Source of the DNA: Flavobacterium cupriresistens
GTDB lineage: Bacteria; Bacteroidota; Bacteroidia; Flavobacteriales; Flavobacteriaceae
Assembly (NCBI RefSeq): GCF_020911925.1
Contig: NZ_CP087134.1
Span: 4,960,001-5,024,000, forward strand
Direction: 5' to 3'
Length of the DNA stretch: 64,000 bases
Part shown: positions 34,495-43,003 of the stretch, in pieces
Layout: the number at the start of each line of letters is the position of its first letter
Position numbering within the stretch: the stretch's first letter is position 1
Translations under genes and position numbers: made by a program
The notes under the pieces: generated by a model
Database searches by the model: none
Told to the model about the DNA's origin: nothing
Seen by the model: only the letters and a program-made list of their open reading frames with translations

Positions 34495-37275
34495 TTACTG
34501 TTTTATTAATTTAACTTTTTTCACATTCTTACCTTGACTTATTTCTGCAAGATATACACCTGGAAGCAGATTAGCACCTATTACTATAGTTTGTGTATTG
34601 TTGGACTTTAGCATGTTTAGCTTTCTTCCTAAAATATCATATACATTTACAAAAACGGGCTCTGTAGAATCTCCTGTTAGATGTACTTTAAATTCCGTTT
34701 TTGAAGGGTTGGGCGTAACAGTTACTTTAAAATCATTGGATGTTTCCTTATTTGGAGTATTAATTCCTAATGTGGTTTGTACTAATTCCGTTTGAATGGT
34801 TAATCCGTTGATTGTACTAAAGGTAACATTGGTATTAACGCCATTTTCCGCGATCGTAACCTTATTTGAAGGGGATGCTAAATCCCAGTTACCGACTAAT
34901 GTAAGCGTAACCAAATCGGCTTGCGGAACTCTGTTAAGAATTGAATTCTGACTGCTAATCTGGCTCAAATTGTAGGTTTCATTTGCGCCTAATAAACCTA
35001 AATTTGGATTGGTAAGACTTACTTTTAATTTTTTTCCGTTGTCAATTGTTTGAGTCATTACAACTGCCGGCTTGTTTACACTAACTACTACATCATAATT
35101 CAATATACTGGCAGGATCAAAAATAACATAACCAAATATAGCATCCGGTTTGTATTCGGCAATATGTGCCTGATTGTTCTGTTGGTAAATCGTAAAATAA
35201 GACGAAAAATTATCCGCAAGTTGTTTTGTTTTAATTGGACCGCCCTGCATCACGATGGCATATTGAAATTTTCCGTCGACAGGCGCAATACCATGATTGA
35301 TAAATGCCGTGGTAAAATTTCCATTGGTATCCAAAGTGTTGCTATTATTTCGTGAATTTTGTGTGGTTCTGTTAATCGTTATCTCAGCAGTATTGTTTGA
35401 ATTTTCAGGTAGTACGTATCCATTTCCCACAGCGTCAGTAGTCCATAGAGAACCGGCTGTTTGTGTATGTGTGAAATTTATACCTGTAGCTGCTATATTG
35501 TTTACATAAGTCGCAGTGTTGATATCTGCAAGTGCTGTTTGAAATAAAGTGGTATGAATGGGATAAGTTCCATTTGTATCTTTGATATCAGATCCCAGAC
35601 AAAGTATTATGTCTTTAAAAAAGAAATTAGATTTTAAAGCTGTCATGCCTCCAGCAGAGTTTATATCTTTATAATCCATTCCAAAAACACCATTATCATC
35701 CAAAGAGGCATGAGTTAAAAATGACTTGCCATTCATTTCTCTCGAAATCCCGTTTCCAAGTACACTTAATGGAAGATAAGCAACTGAAGTTCCCGGTACA
35801 TGCGACCAGTCCCAACCGTTTTCTACATAACCATTTGAACTGCGACTTACCGGATTTCCTGAGGTTAATAACTCCAAAGCTCCGGCAGAAGTATACCGCC
35901 CGAAAACATTTTCGGTTGCTGAATTTTCGAAATGCCAAATGTGCTTACTTGTTCCTTTTACGCTTGCCTGATAGCCGTTATATTTATGCACACTCAAACC
36001 TGCATATGGAAAATTAAATTGTCCTTCCGTTATTTCTGAAGAAGGGGTAATTCCTGAATTTAAAGTTTGTAAAATATCCCCCACTCCGCCAAGCGTATTA
36101 ACCAATGTGATCGACAATTCGCTTTGTCTGAGCAAGGCAGTATTGGCGGTAGCAGAAAGATTCCACAATCGAACAAACTCCTTTCCGGCATCCAAATTAG
36201 TTATTGGATCTGTTACATATAAAAAGGCCATCGCTGCTCTCAAATCATTAACTGCAGTCGTGTTGGTTGGGAATCTTCCGGCAAGCCCCGAAGGAACTTC
36301 AAAATCCTTACTAAATTTACTATAGTTTAGAATGGCATTTTTTAAATTACTTTGCGCTTCTGTATTTAATTCATAGGCCGTATTCTTCAGCATCATATTC
36401 AGAATAGAAGACTGTTGTAAAGCATTTGATCCATAGGTATTAGAGTAGGCTCCTCTGTGATGGTAGGTGATAAAATCAGGTTTAATGCAATCGTTCCATC
36501 CATTGCTGATTTTTAGTGCATTGTCAATAAACCTTTTTAGAAAATCCATATTAGCAAGCTTTGTTATATCAGAATCATCTTGTGCAAGTACATAACAAAG
36601 CCGCTGTTGAAAAGAAGAACGAATGACATCTGTATTGAATCCGGGATTGGTAAACTTAAAATCCAAATAGTCGGGAGCTATAAAAGCGGTAAGAGCGTTC
36701 AGTGCTCCCATATGATGAGTAAACTCACCGGCAGCAACTAACTCTTCTTTCATCAGAAAAATGGCAGTAGCATATGCCGATGAGCGCAAACAGATACTAC
36801 TATTAATAAGTACTTCTTCAGTTGCAGGAGCTGTCCGATAATTAAAATCAGTAGTACTGCTAATACCTTTTGCTTTCATATAGCTAAAAAGAGATAAGAT
36901 CACCTCTCTAAGTGCAGTACTGTGGTAATCCGGATTAGGAATATTTACTGCCCCTTTTAGCTGGTAAAGAAATACCAAACGGATTAGTTTTTGCTCAACC
37001 AATACCTGATAAGCACTTTGGTCTTTACTTTTGGTAAAATCCCATACTGGGCCGGGATTGGCAAAATCATAAGAGGATAAATTTTTGGCGGCAATTCCGT
37101 TTTTCAAAAACCGACTGTACCTTTCATTTACCTCTGTTTTGGTATAATCAACATTTTCGTCCGTCAGCCAATCCTGATATTTTTTTCTAATTTTATTTAC
37201 CTCACTGGTTTGCGCATAGGACAAATTGAACACTAAGACAACTAGCCATGCCACTATACTAGATTTTTTACACAT
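34495..37275 (-). CDS. Polysaccharide lyase family 8 (chondroitin/hyaluronate/xanthan-lyase type), T9SS-exported
   Basis: A 926-residue exported lyase with signal peptide (residues 1-21). The N-terminal alpha/alpha toroid contains DFITYHHRGAYSNTYG, with His272 and Tyr281 at the same +9 spacing as the catalytic His/Tyr pair of known chondroitin AC lyase. The central beta region has FPYAGLSVHKYNGYQASVKG and GDYxxNGWDWSHVPGTS-like motifs of PL8. The C-terminal ~75 residues (VTVTPNPSKTEFKVHL ... GVYLAEI ... KLIKQ) are a T9SS type A sorting domain. It cleaves uronic-acid-containing polymers by beta-elimination. Exact substrate is not decidable, and no SusCD pair is adjacent. Confidence 0.9.
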   Translation of the reverse strand: MCKKSSIVAWLVVLVFNLSYAQTSEVNKIRKKYQDWLTDENVDYTKTEVNERYSRFLKNGIAAKNLSSYDFANPGPVWDFTKSKDQSAYQVLVEQKLIRLVFLYQLKGAVNIPNPDYHSTALREVILSLFSYMKAKGISSTTDFNYRTAPATEEVLINSSICLRSSAYATAIFLMKEELVAAGEFTHHMGALNALTAFIAPDYLDFKFTNPGFNTDVIRSSFQQRLCYVLAQDDSDITKLANMDFLKRFIDNALKISNGWNDCIKPDFITYHHRGAYSNTYGSNALQQSSILNMMLKNTAYELNTEAQSNLKNAILNYSKFSKDFEVPSGLAGRFPTNTTAVNDLRAAMAFLYVTDPITNLDAGKEFVRLWNLSATANTALLRQSELSITLVNTLGGVGDILQTLNSGITPSSEITEGQFNFPYAGLSVHKYNGYQASVKGTSKHIWHFENSATENVFGRYTSAGALELLTSGNPVSRSSNGYVENGWDWSHVPGTSVAYLPLSVLGNGISREMNGKSFLTHASLDDNGVFGMDYKDINSAGGMTALKSNFFFKDIILCLGSDIKDTNGTYPIHTTLFQTALADINTATYVNNIAATGINFTHTQTAGSLWTTDAVGNGYVLPENSNNTAEITINRTTQNSRNNSNTLDTNGNFTTAFINHGIAPVDGKFQYAIVMQGGPIKTKQLADNFSSYFTIYQQNNQAHIAEYKPDAIFGYVIFDPASILNYDVVVSVNKPAVVMTQTIDNGKKLKVSLTNPNLGLLGANETYNLSQISSQNSILNRVPQADLVTLTLVGNWDLASPSNKVTIAENGVNTNVTFSTINGLTIQTELVQTTLGINTPNKETSNDFKVTVTPNPSKTEFKVHLTGDSTEPVFVNVYDILGRKLNMLKSNNTQTIVIGANLLPGVYLAEISQGKNVKKVKLIKQ

Positions 37276-37360
37276 GTTTGATTATTATTTGAATGATTAA
37301 ACATTACATTTTATTCTTTATGACGAACCGAAATCGAAACTCCGTTACTACTTGAGAATA

Positions 37361-37432
37361 AAAAAAAAAGACAAAACTTAGTTGCCTACATAAAGTGTTT
37401 AACCACTAGATAGGTAACTAAATTTTGTCTTT
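37361..37432 (-). promoter_or_regulatory. Long terminator-like hairpin in the 5' leader of the PL8 gene
   Basis: Arms 37367-37388 and 37411-37432 are complementary at 20 of 22 positions. Inside them AGTG (37394) pairs with CACT (37404). On the minus strand the hairpin is followed by about ten T, a textbook terminator. No minus-strand gene lies upstream, so it sits about 90 nt before the PL8 start, in its own leader. It may be an attenuator, or it may end antisense transcription. Confidence 0.55.
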
Positions 37433-37676
37433 GGAATTATTTTGGAAAAATACAACTATTTTTTCTGTCAGCGATTCGTTATGAGATTTTTTTCACAAAA
37501 GAGCCGTTTTTTCTTTTTGAAGAACTTTACCGGCACGTTTCGATCGTGTCAAAAACGAAAGTGATTGGCATTTAGCTGCTTTTGTTTTTTTTGAATTGTT
37601 TTTAAATGCTATTAAGTTCACCAAAATCTCCTGGCGGTAACTTTCAAGCATTCCTTTACTTTAGAGATTAATTGCC

Positions 37677-37684
37677 TATATTTG
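37677..37684 (+). promoter_or_regulatory. -7 element that fixes the DUF4202 start
   Basis: TATATTTG matches TAnnTTTG exactly. A possible TTG start at 37682 lies inside this element, so translation must start at an ATG after about 37690 (37697 or 37706). Confidence 0.5.
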
Positions 37685-37696
37685 AAGTCTATTTCT

Positions 37697-38290
37697 ATGA
37701 CTAAAATGAGTACACCTTTCCAAAAAGCCAGCGAGTGGATCGATGCTGAAAACGCACAAGATCCTAACATTGAAACCGATCAAAACATCGAATATCCGAA
37801 AGAATTATTATACTCGGATCGCATGTACAAAAGGCTGATGCAGTTCTGTCCGGAAGCTTCAGAAGAGGTTCAAATTGCCTCAAAAGCACAGCATATCTGC
37901 CGATGGAAGGTTGCCCGTGAATCGTATCCTATGGATCGTGTTGGTTATTTAAGATGGAGAGAAGAACTGAAAAAATTCCATGCTGTAACTACGGCTGCAA
38001 TTTTAGAAAAAGCAGGTTACGAAAGTACCTTTATTGACCGTGTGTCTTTTTTAATTGAAAAAAAACTACTTAAAAAAGATCTTGAAACACAACTATTGGA
38101 AGATGTTATCTGTCTCGTATTTTTAGAATACTACCTTGATCCTTTTGTGCACAAACATGATGAGGAAAAACTCAAAAATATCATCAAAAAAACCTGGGAT
38201 AAAATGTCTGATAAAGGACATCAGGAAGCTTTAAAAATAAACTATACCGCAGCTAATCTGGAACTTATAAAAGCTTCGCTCGGGTTGTAA
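37697..38290 (+). CDS. DUF4202 domain protein
   Basis: A protein of about 197 residues, all helical, of the DUF4202 family: FQKASEWIDAENAQDPN, YPKELLYSDRMYKRLMQFCPEASEEVQIASKAQHICRW, then YPMDRVGYLRWREELKKFHA and LEDVICLVFLEYYLDPF. Repeated His, Asp and Glu residues at conserved places (AQHICRW, EDVICLVFLE) suggest a metal-dependent HD-like helical fold, which is inference. The family is uncharacterised. The start is ATG 37697 or the in-frame ATG 37706, as the promoter overlaps the TTG at 37682. Confidence 0.8.
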   Translation: MTKMSTPFQKASEWIDAENAQDPNIETDQNIEYPKELLYSDRMYKRLMQFCPEASEEVQIASKAQHICRWKVARESYPMDRVGYLRWREELKKFHAVTTAAILEKAGYESTFIDRVSFLIEKKLLKKDLETQLLEDVICLVFLEYYLDPFVHKHDEEKLKNIIKKTWDKMSDKGHQEALKINYTAANLELIKASLGL

Positions 38291-38395
38291 TTACAGCATT
38301 TCTTTTTAGTATTTTTCATCTAAATGAAGCCTTTAAACAACGCTTCCCAAAGGCTGTACAATAAATTTAGTATTTACAGCCATAAGGTTACTTAT

Positions 38396-38884
38396 GGATC
38401 AAGTGCAAAAGTTATGGAGAAGCGAAATCTCGCAAAGTCGCAAAGCCGCAAAGTTTAAAAAAAATCAAGTGCTCGTAAAAAGGGATCAAGTGCAAAAGTT
38501 GGAGAGTGGGCAAAAAGAAGTAATAAATAAAAGTACTTCGACTTATTCGATCCTATTGCTTTCTCAGTATAAAAAATCCGTTTTTATCAGCGTTTTTCTA
38601 TTGCAAATCTGGATAATCCGCGTCCAATTCTACAGAATGGTTATACACACATGTTACAATTTAAATTCAGACACGGATTGAACAGATTCGTTATCACGAA
38701 GACACGGATTAAAACGGATTCAAAATTCTTTCTAATGAAATTTAAACAGAGACTTAACGAAATTTTTATTTTTTCCGCAACTTTTTAATTTACTCTTTTT
38801 TCGGCGAGTAGCGTAAAATGAACTTTCATCACTTATATGGTTTAAGTACACTTTTACTTAATCCTCAACTTTTGCACCTGATCC
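38396..38884. repeat. Intergenic repeat block flanked by inverted GGATCAAGTGCAAAAGTT
   Basis: GGATCAAGTGCAAAAGTT occurs at 38396-38413 and directly repeated at 38483-38500, and its inverse AACTTTTGCACCTGATCC at 38867-38884 (one mismatch). Between them lie CGCAAAGTCGCAAAGCCGC words and low-complexity AT sequence. A 95-codon ORF here is composed of the repeats and looks non-coding. The gap 38291-39135 holds no other feature that I can see. Confidence 0.6.
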
Positions 38885-39135
38885 GTAAAAAGTTGGAATT
38901 TGGAATTTAAAAATATTGGAATTTTTCTTTTCTTTAAAAAAGCACTTCTATCATTTCTATTACCGGCACTTTGAGTGTTAAAATAATCCTATTTTTCTTT
39001 CATTACAATAAAACTTAACATTAGCGTATATTTTTATTGCTTATATTTACTTAACTAAGAATTAACGATTTAGAAACATTGTTAATTTTTTATCGGTCGT
39101 AATTTCACAAGATTCAACTTTAAAGTAAATACCAT

Positions 39136-39840
39136 ATGGAAAAAGAAACAGACGAAACTATCGCACAAAGTACTGACTTACCTAAAACAGATAGTGCTCC
39201 AACAGTTACAGAGGTAAAGAAAGCAGAAACTCCTTCTGCGACAACAGCTGCAAAAAAACCGGTAGCTAAGAAACCCGCTACCACCACTCCACCACCGGCT
39301 AAAACTACTACTCCAAGAGCTCTGGCAAAAAAAACTGCTACTACATCACCGACTAAAACTACAACTCCAAGAGCTCTGGTAAAAAAAGCGGCAACTACAT
39401 CACCGACCAAAACCACTACTCCAAGAGCATTGGCAAAAAAAGCGGCGACTACATCACCGACCAAAACTACTACACCAAGAGCTTTGGCAGAAAAAATTAT
39501 CAATCCTAAAGTGGTTGTGAAAGCTACAGTTTTGACAAATGCAGAAGACGATAATAAATCCAAGAAGACTGTCGCTGTAAAGAATGAAGAAACAGTTAAA
39601 AAGGATAAATCAAAAGATAAAAAGAAAAAGATGAAAGACAAGGAAAAAGAGAAAGCCAAAAAGAAACTAGCCAAGAAAAAAGAGAAAGCTAAAAACGACA
39701 AAAAGAAAGAAAAGGCTAAAAAGGCAAAACAAAAAGCTAAAGCCAAAAAGAAAGAAAAAGCGAAAAAAGCGAAACTAAAAGCTAAAGCAAAAAAAATTGC
39801 TAAAAAGAAAGCAAAAAAATCAAAATCTAAAAAGAAATAA
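39136..39840 (+). CDS. Histone-H1-like Lys/Ala-rich protein with 18-residue repeats
   Basis: A 234-residue, extremely basic, low-complexity protein. The N-terminal ~30 residues are acidic. Residues 56-120 are tandem repeats of KTTTPRALAKKAATTSPT (period 18 residues). After a short spacer, residues ~150-234 are almost only Lys and Ala with occasional Glu/Asp. Composition and (S/T)PxK-like elements recall eukaryotic H1 tails, bacterial AlgP/Hc1-like proteins and other nucleoid-binding proteins. DNA compaction is the likely role, inferred from composition only. The start at 39136 is an ATG; no neighbour is linked. Confidence 0.75.
   Translation: MEKETDETIAQSTDLPKTDSAPTVTEVKKAETPSATTAAKKPVAKKPATTTPPPAKTTTPRALAKKTATTSPTKTTTPRALVKKAATTSPTKTTTPRALAKKAATTSPTKTTTPRALAEKIINPKVVVKATVLTNAEDDNKSKKTVAVKNEETVKKDKSKDKKKKMKDKEKEKAKKKLAKKKEKAKNDKKKEKAKKAKQKAKAKKKEKAKKAKLKAKAKKIAKKKAKKSKSKKK
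39301..39495 (+). repeat. 54-bp coding tandem repeat, about 3.6 units
   Basis: Three full 54-bp units and one partial unit encode the 18-residue repeat of the H1-like protein. Copies differ by a few synonymous or conservative changes. The locus can gain or lose units in frame. Confidence 0.8.
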
Positions 39841-40281
39841 TACTACGAATGGGTTTGACTTTTAATAGTTGAACCCTTTTTTATGATTTTTAAAATTAAG
39901 CTTAGTTTTCTTTGTGTTTACTTTTTTTAACCGCAAGGAACGCAAAGGGTTTACGCAAGGAACGCAAAGTTTAATTATAACAGTATGGCTTCTTTTTAAT
40001 TTTATACCTATTTTTTTTTCACCCAGATTTAGCAGATTTTTTTAAGAAGTAAATAGATCAGCCCAATCTGCTAAATCTGCGTGAAAAAGAAAATCTTTGT
40101 GAACCTTTACTTTATTTTTAATCTTAAAGGCAAGATTCGCTAAGATTTGCACAAAGTAGATAGAGGGTTTACGGAATACGAACTAAACTTATTTTGAAGT
40201 AATTTTAAAGACTCAAATTGCCAAAAACTTTTATCTCTTAGCGAACCTTGCGGTTAAAAACCAAATTAACAAGATTCTCTA
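39841..40281. other. Gene-free gap with CGCAAAG and CAGATTT repeats
   Basis: About 440 bp with no gene. It contains AACCGCAAGGAACGCAAAGG, repeated shortly after as CGCAAGGAACGCAAAG, and the facing words CAGATTTAGCAGATT and AATCTGCTAAATCTG near 40024 and 40068, an imperfect inverted repeat. The cobA operon ends here, but I could not name a clear terminator. Confidence 0.4.
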
Positions 40282-41070
40282 CTATAAATCCAAGTTCTGT
40301 AATATAAACTCATCATCAAAATGTTCTTTAAAATAAGAAATCAATTTGGAGTTGTTTTTAACCACTTCTCCAATCACGATAATTGCCGGTGCTGCAATTT
40401 CGTGCGCAGCAACCAATTGTGTTATTGAACTTACGGTTCCTATTACTTTTCGTTCTGTAGCTTTCGTTCCGTTTTGGATAATGGCGATGGGCAAATCATC
40501 TGTTCTGTTTTCTTTATAAATAGCAATGATTTCTTCTAATTTATGCATTCCCATTAAAATCACTACTGTCGCTGCCGATTTTGAGGCCAAATGAATGTCT
40601 TTAGAGAGTTCATGATTCGAAGTCGTTCCTGTAATCACCCAAAAACTATCTGCTATCCTACGTTGTGTCAAACTTATTCCAGCAGAAGCTGGAACTCCCA
40701 AAGCAGATGAAATTCCGGGAACAATATCGGTTTCTAAGCCCCATTTTTCTACATATTCAATTTCTTCACTTCCTCTTCCGAAAATGAAGGGATCACCCCC
40801 TTTTAGACGTACCACATGTCCATGACGGTTGGCCATTACAACAATCAATTCATTAATCTGATCTTGTGTATAGGCATGACAACCGGAGCGTTTGCCAACA
40901 AAAATAATTTCCGCATTTTTTGCATACTGCAACAATTCTTCGTTGACCAGAGCATCGTAGAGAACCACATCAGCACTTTCTAAAACTTTTATTGCTTTCA
41001 ATGTAATCAATTCAACATCACCGGGACCTGCTCCTACAACCGTTAATTTTGGCGTTTTTACTTTTTGCAT
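40282..41070 (-). CDS. cobA: Uroporphyrinogen-III C-methyltransferase
   Basis: A 262-residue enzyme with every SUMT mark: VVGAGPGDVELITLKAIKVLESADVVLYDALV at the N-terminus, GKRSGCHAYTQDQIN, VVRLKGGDPFIFGRGSEE, VPGISSALGVPASAGISLTQR, and VVILMGMHKLEEI. It methylates uroporphyrinogen III twice to precorrin-2, on the way to siroheme, the cofactor of assimilatory sulfite and nitrite reductases. It is the last gene of a minus-strand operon with mobA (5-bp gap) and a moeA-like gene. Its position back to back with a sulfatase operon suggests a sulfur-assimilation role. Confidence 0.93.
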   Translation of the reverse strand: MQKVKTPKLTVVGAGPGDVELITLKAIKVLESADVVLYDALVNEELLQYAKNAEIIFVGKRSGCHAYTQDQINELIVVMANRHGHVVRLKGGDPFIFGRGSEEIEYVEKWGLETDIVPGISSALGVPASAGISLTQRRIADSFWVITGTTSNHELSKDIHLASKSAATVVILMGMHKLEEIIAIYKENRTDDLPIAIIQNGTKATERKVIGTVSSITQLVAAHEIAAPAIIVIGEVVKNNSKLISYFKEHFDDEFILQNLDL

Positions 41071-41075
41071 TTCTG

Positions 41076-41648
41076 TTAACTTATGTTGATATTAAAGTCG
41101 TTTAATTCGTCAGCCGAACTACTATTGGTAAGATGAAAGTTTTCACTTTCTTCAATCGTAATCACCTGATGTGGAATTTTAGCTAATAAATCCGTCACTT
41201 TCAATTGGTCTGAATCGATTGCTTCTTTTATAAGTGGCAGCATTTTTTTAGAATAAATTCCGATTAGTGAATGAATTTTACTAGCAGATGCAAAAACAGT
41301 AACTCCAGCTTCATCGGTATGTTTTGAAATTAACTCCGATAATAATTCAGTAGAAATCAATGGAATATCACAACTCAGGATCAGGTTAAATTCGGTTTTA
41401 GAATGCATCAATGCGGTGTAAATACCTCCTAATGGTCCTTTGTCGGTAATAATGTCCGGTATTTTTTTATAGGCTAAATAATCGTATTCGCTCGTTGTGG
41501 TAACCAATTTTATTTTTTGTGTAAGGGGTAAAACCGCCTGAATGATATGCTCAATAAAAGGTTTTCCCTGAAATAAAACCAATCCCTTATCAGATTGCAG
41601 GTCAGAGCTTTTTCCTCCACAAAGAATAAATACCGTTAACGCTTTCAT
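41076..41648 (-). CDS. mobA: Molybdenum cofactor guanylyltransferase (MobA-like)
   Basis: A 190-residue nucleotidyltransferase: LCGGKSSDLQSDKGLVLFQGKPFIEHII at the N-terminus (a divergent LAGGxSxRMGxDK motif lacking the usual Arg-Met-Gly), VTDKGPLGGIYTALMHSK, and FNLILSCDIPLIS with the metal-binding Asp. It attaches a nucleotide to molybdopterin for enzymes such as nitrate reductase. Lying between cobA and a moeA-like gene, it fits a cofactor-supply operon. The altered N-terminal motif leaves some doubt about activity. Confidence 0.82.
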   Translation of the reverse strand: MKALTVFILCGGKSSDLQSDKGLVLFQGKPFIEHIIQAVLPLTQKIKLVTTTSEYDYLAYKKIPDIITDKGPLGGIYTALMHSKTEFNLILSCDIPLISTELLSELISKHTDEAGVTVFASASKIHSLIGIYSKKMLPLIKEAIDSDQLKVTDLLAKIPHQVITIEESENFHLTNSSSADELNDFNINIS

Positions 41649-41693
41649 AACAAAAAATTTATAGATTAGACGTTACTCAAAAACACTTATTTT

Positions 41694-42197
41694 TTACTTT
41701 TGATGAACATTGATCTCCGTAATTCCCAACGAAATTAAAAAACCAATTACCTCCTGTGTAATCAAAATCTCCGATTCAAAAACAAGATCTCCTTTGGCGA
41801 TCGGTTGCAACTTAGAAGAAACACCAGCAAATTGTTCCGGCATAATGGTAATCAAAATCGATTTATCATTGGCCATAACATACTCTTCCGTAACAATTGT
41901 ATCTGCGTTGTTTGGTATAAAAGTACCTAAAGCAACAAATACGGCTTCATTATTTTTTACATTTAAACTAAGACGATCTACAATCGGCATATCATAAATC
42001 AGATCGTATTGGTGTTTCTCACTGCGAATAAAAGCATAGCCTTCTACTGTTGACAATCTAAATGATGGTATTGCAATCGGTGCATATAGGGCTTCTCCCA
42101 AAACACAATCAAATGCTTTAGCTACAGAAATTTTTTGCAGAGGTGATTTTGAACTGGTTGCGTTCAAATCAGTTAAAGCTTTATTAACTTTTATCAT
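41694..42197 (-). CDS. Stand-alone MoeA N-terminal domain protein (lacks catalytic domain III)
   Basis: A 167-residue protein matching only the N-terminal half of MoeA: LQKISVAKAFDCVLGEALYAPIAIPSFRLSTVEGYAFI, FVALGTFIPNNADTIVTEEYV, and a C-terminal VFESEILITQEVIGFLISLGITEINVHQK resembling MoeA's linker to the missing MPT-binding domain. Full MoeA is about 390-410 residues. The near-invariant DGYA motif is EGYA here (Glu52). The frame is intact with its own start and a stop, and 45 bp separate it from mobA, so it is a real gene but perhaps not a molybdenum insertase by itself. Confidence 0.75.
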   Translation of the reverse strand: MIKVNKALTDLNATSSKSPLQKISVAKAFDCVLGEALYAPIAIPSFRLSTVEGYAFIRSEKHQYDLIYDMPIVDRLSLNVKNNEAVFVALGTFIPNNADTIVTEEYVMANDKSILITIMPEQFAGVSSKLQPIAKGDLVFESEILITQEVIGFLISLGITEINVHQK

Positions 42198-42285
42198 TAT
42201 TATAAATATATACTATGCTAAATACAGCTAAAAAACAGAGGTGCCTTTGCAATAGATCGTGTAAAAAAATCAGTCGTATTTTAAT

Positions 42286-42300
42286 GTCTATAAAATTAGT
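42286..42300. promoter_or_regulatory. Copy 1 of the GTCTATAAAATTAGT motif (moeA-mobA-cobA side)
   Basis: GTCTATAAAATTAGT lies about 90 bp upstream of the moeA-like gene, just downstream of a minus-strand TGATTTTG (complement of 42311-42318) that resembles a -7 element. The motif differs by one base from the copy at 42630-42644 that overlaps the promoter of the divergent sulfatase operon. Its position around the transcription start suggests a repressor site shared by the two operons. Confidence 0.5.
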
Positions 42301-42599
42301 CTAATTTATTCAAAATCACCATTTAAATTGAATGTAGTTTGGAAGCAAAGTCATTTTTTTAAGCTACACTTATGTCCTGCCTCCTGTTTTTTGTCATTTT
42401 TTAAGATCATTTAAAGAATTAAAAAATGAAAAACAAAGTACAAAATACTACATTTTAAGCTGTCATTAAAAAATAATATCACGCATTAAAAAAATGAAAA
42501 AACAAACTCCACTCCTATAAAAACCAACACTTTAAATACCTTCAACAAACTAAAAAACCACCCTCATTTTAACATTCAAAAAAAATAATTAAACTTTTT

Positions 42600-42644
42600 T
42601 TTGGATATTATTATATTAAAATTAACTTTGTCTATAGAATTAGT
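42600..42644 (+). promoter_or_regulatory. Promoter and candidate operator of the SusCD-sulfatase operon
   Basis: TTTG at 42600-42603 and TAACTTTG at 42623-42630 are 19 nt apart, an exact Bacteroidota promoter. GTCTATAGAATTAGT (42630-42644) overlaps the expected transcription start and extends to TAGAG, giving TCTA-N9-TAGA symmetry. The near-identical motif upstream of the divergent operon supports a common regulator. The transcript would carry about 500 nt of leader before susC. Confidence 0.6.
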
Positions 42645-42683
42645 AGAGTTTAAAATCATATTTAAAACCAAAAGCACTATATT

Positions 42684-42770
42684 TTGAAAACAACTGAAAG
42701 CATTTCGTATTCCATTTTACTTAAAAAATATACATCTAACATTTTTTGTTATATGTGCTTCTGTTGCTAA
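42684..42770 (+). CDS. Cysteine-rich leader peptide 1
   Basis: A 28-codon frame from TTG 42684 (or five codons from ATG 42753) ends in FCYMCFCC, with four Cys in the last seven residues, then TAA. It starts about 47 nt after the predicted transcription start of the operon. Clusters of Cys codons in a short leader just before sulfur genes are what a translation-based cysteine sensor needs. Whether translation starts at the TTG or the ATG is unknown. It is unlikely to be a stable functional protein. Confidence 0.5.
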   Translation: MKTTESISYSILLKKYTSNIFCYMCFCC

Positions 42771-42970
42771 ACTTCGCCATTAATTCGTTCGCGCTGATTA
42801 TTCTTTAATCACAAAAATCAATCTGATTTAAAAAACGAATCTTTTAAAAAATCATCACAAAAATATTTACTGAAATTACAAAAATCTGTTTGCTGCATTG
42901 CTTTGCACTAAACTGATTATTGAAACGATACCTACAATCCAAAAAAAAATTAATAACTAAAAAAACTAAA

Positions 42971-43003
42971 ATGAAAAAAATGCAAGGCTGTTGCTGTAAC
43001 TAA
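42971..43003 (+). CDS. Cysteine-rich leader peptide 2 (MKKMQGCCCN)
   Basis: A 10-residue ORF with an ATG start and three consecutive Cys codons (TGT TGC TGT at 42989-42997), then Asn and TAA. An A-rich ribosome-binding context precedes it (AATTAATAACTAAAAAAACT). A perfect hairpin begins 7 nt after the stop. Its Cys codons are complementary to the loop and right arm of that hairpin. It lies 137 nt before susC. I take it as the leader peptide of an attenuator. Confidence 0.6.
   Translation: MKKMQGCCCN

Noticed and set aside
38394..38681. 95-codon plus-strand ORF
   Set aside because: Made of the intergenic GGATCAAG and CGCAAAG repeat words, with no domain.
39120..39746. 208-codon minus-strand ORF rich in Phe, Leu and Ala that looks like a membrane protein
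   Set aside because: It is the exact complement of the Lys/Ala-rich H1-like gene; AAA/AAG/GCT codons read in reverse give Phe/Leu/Ser.
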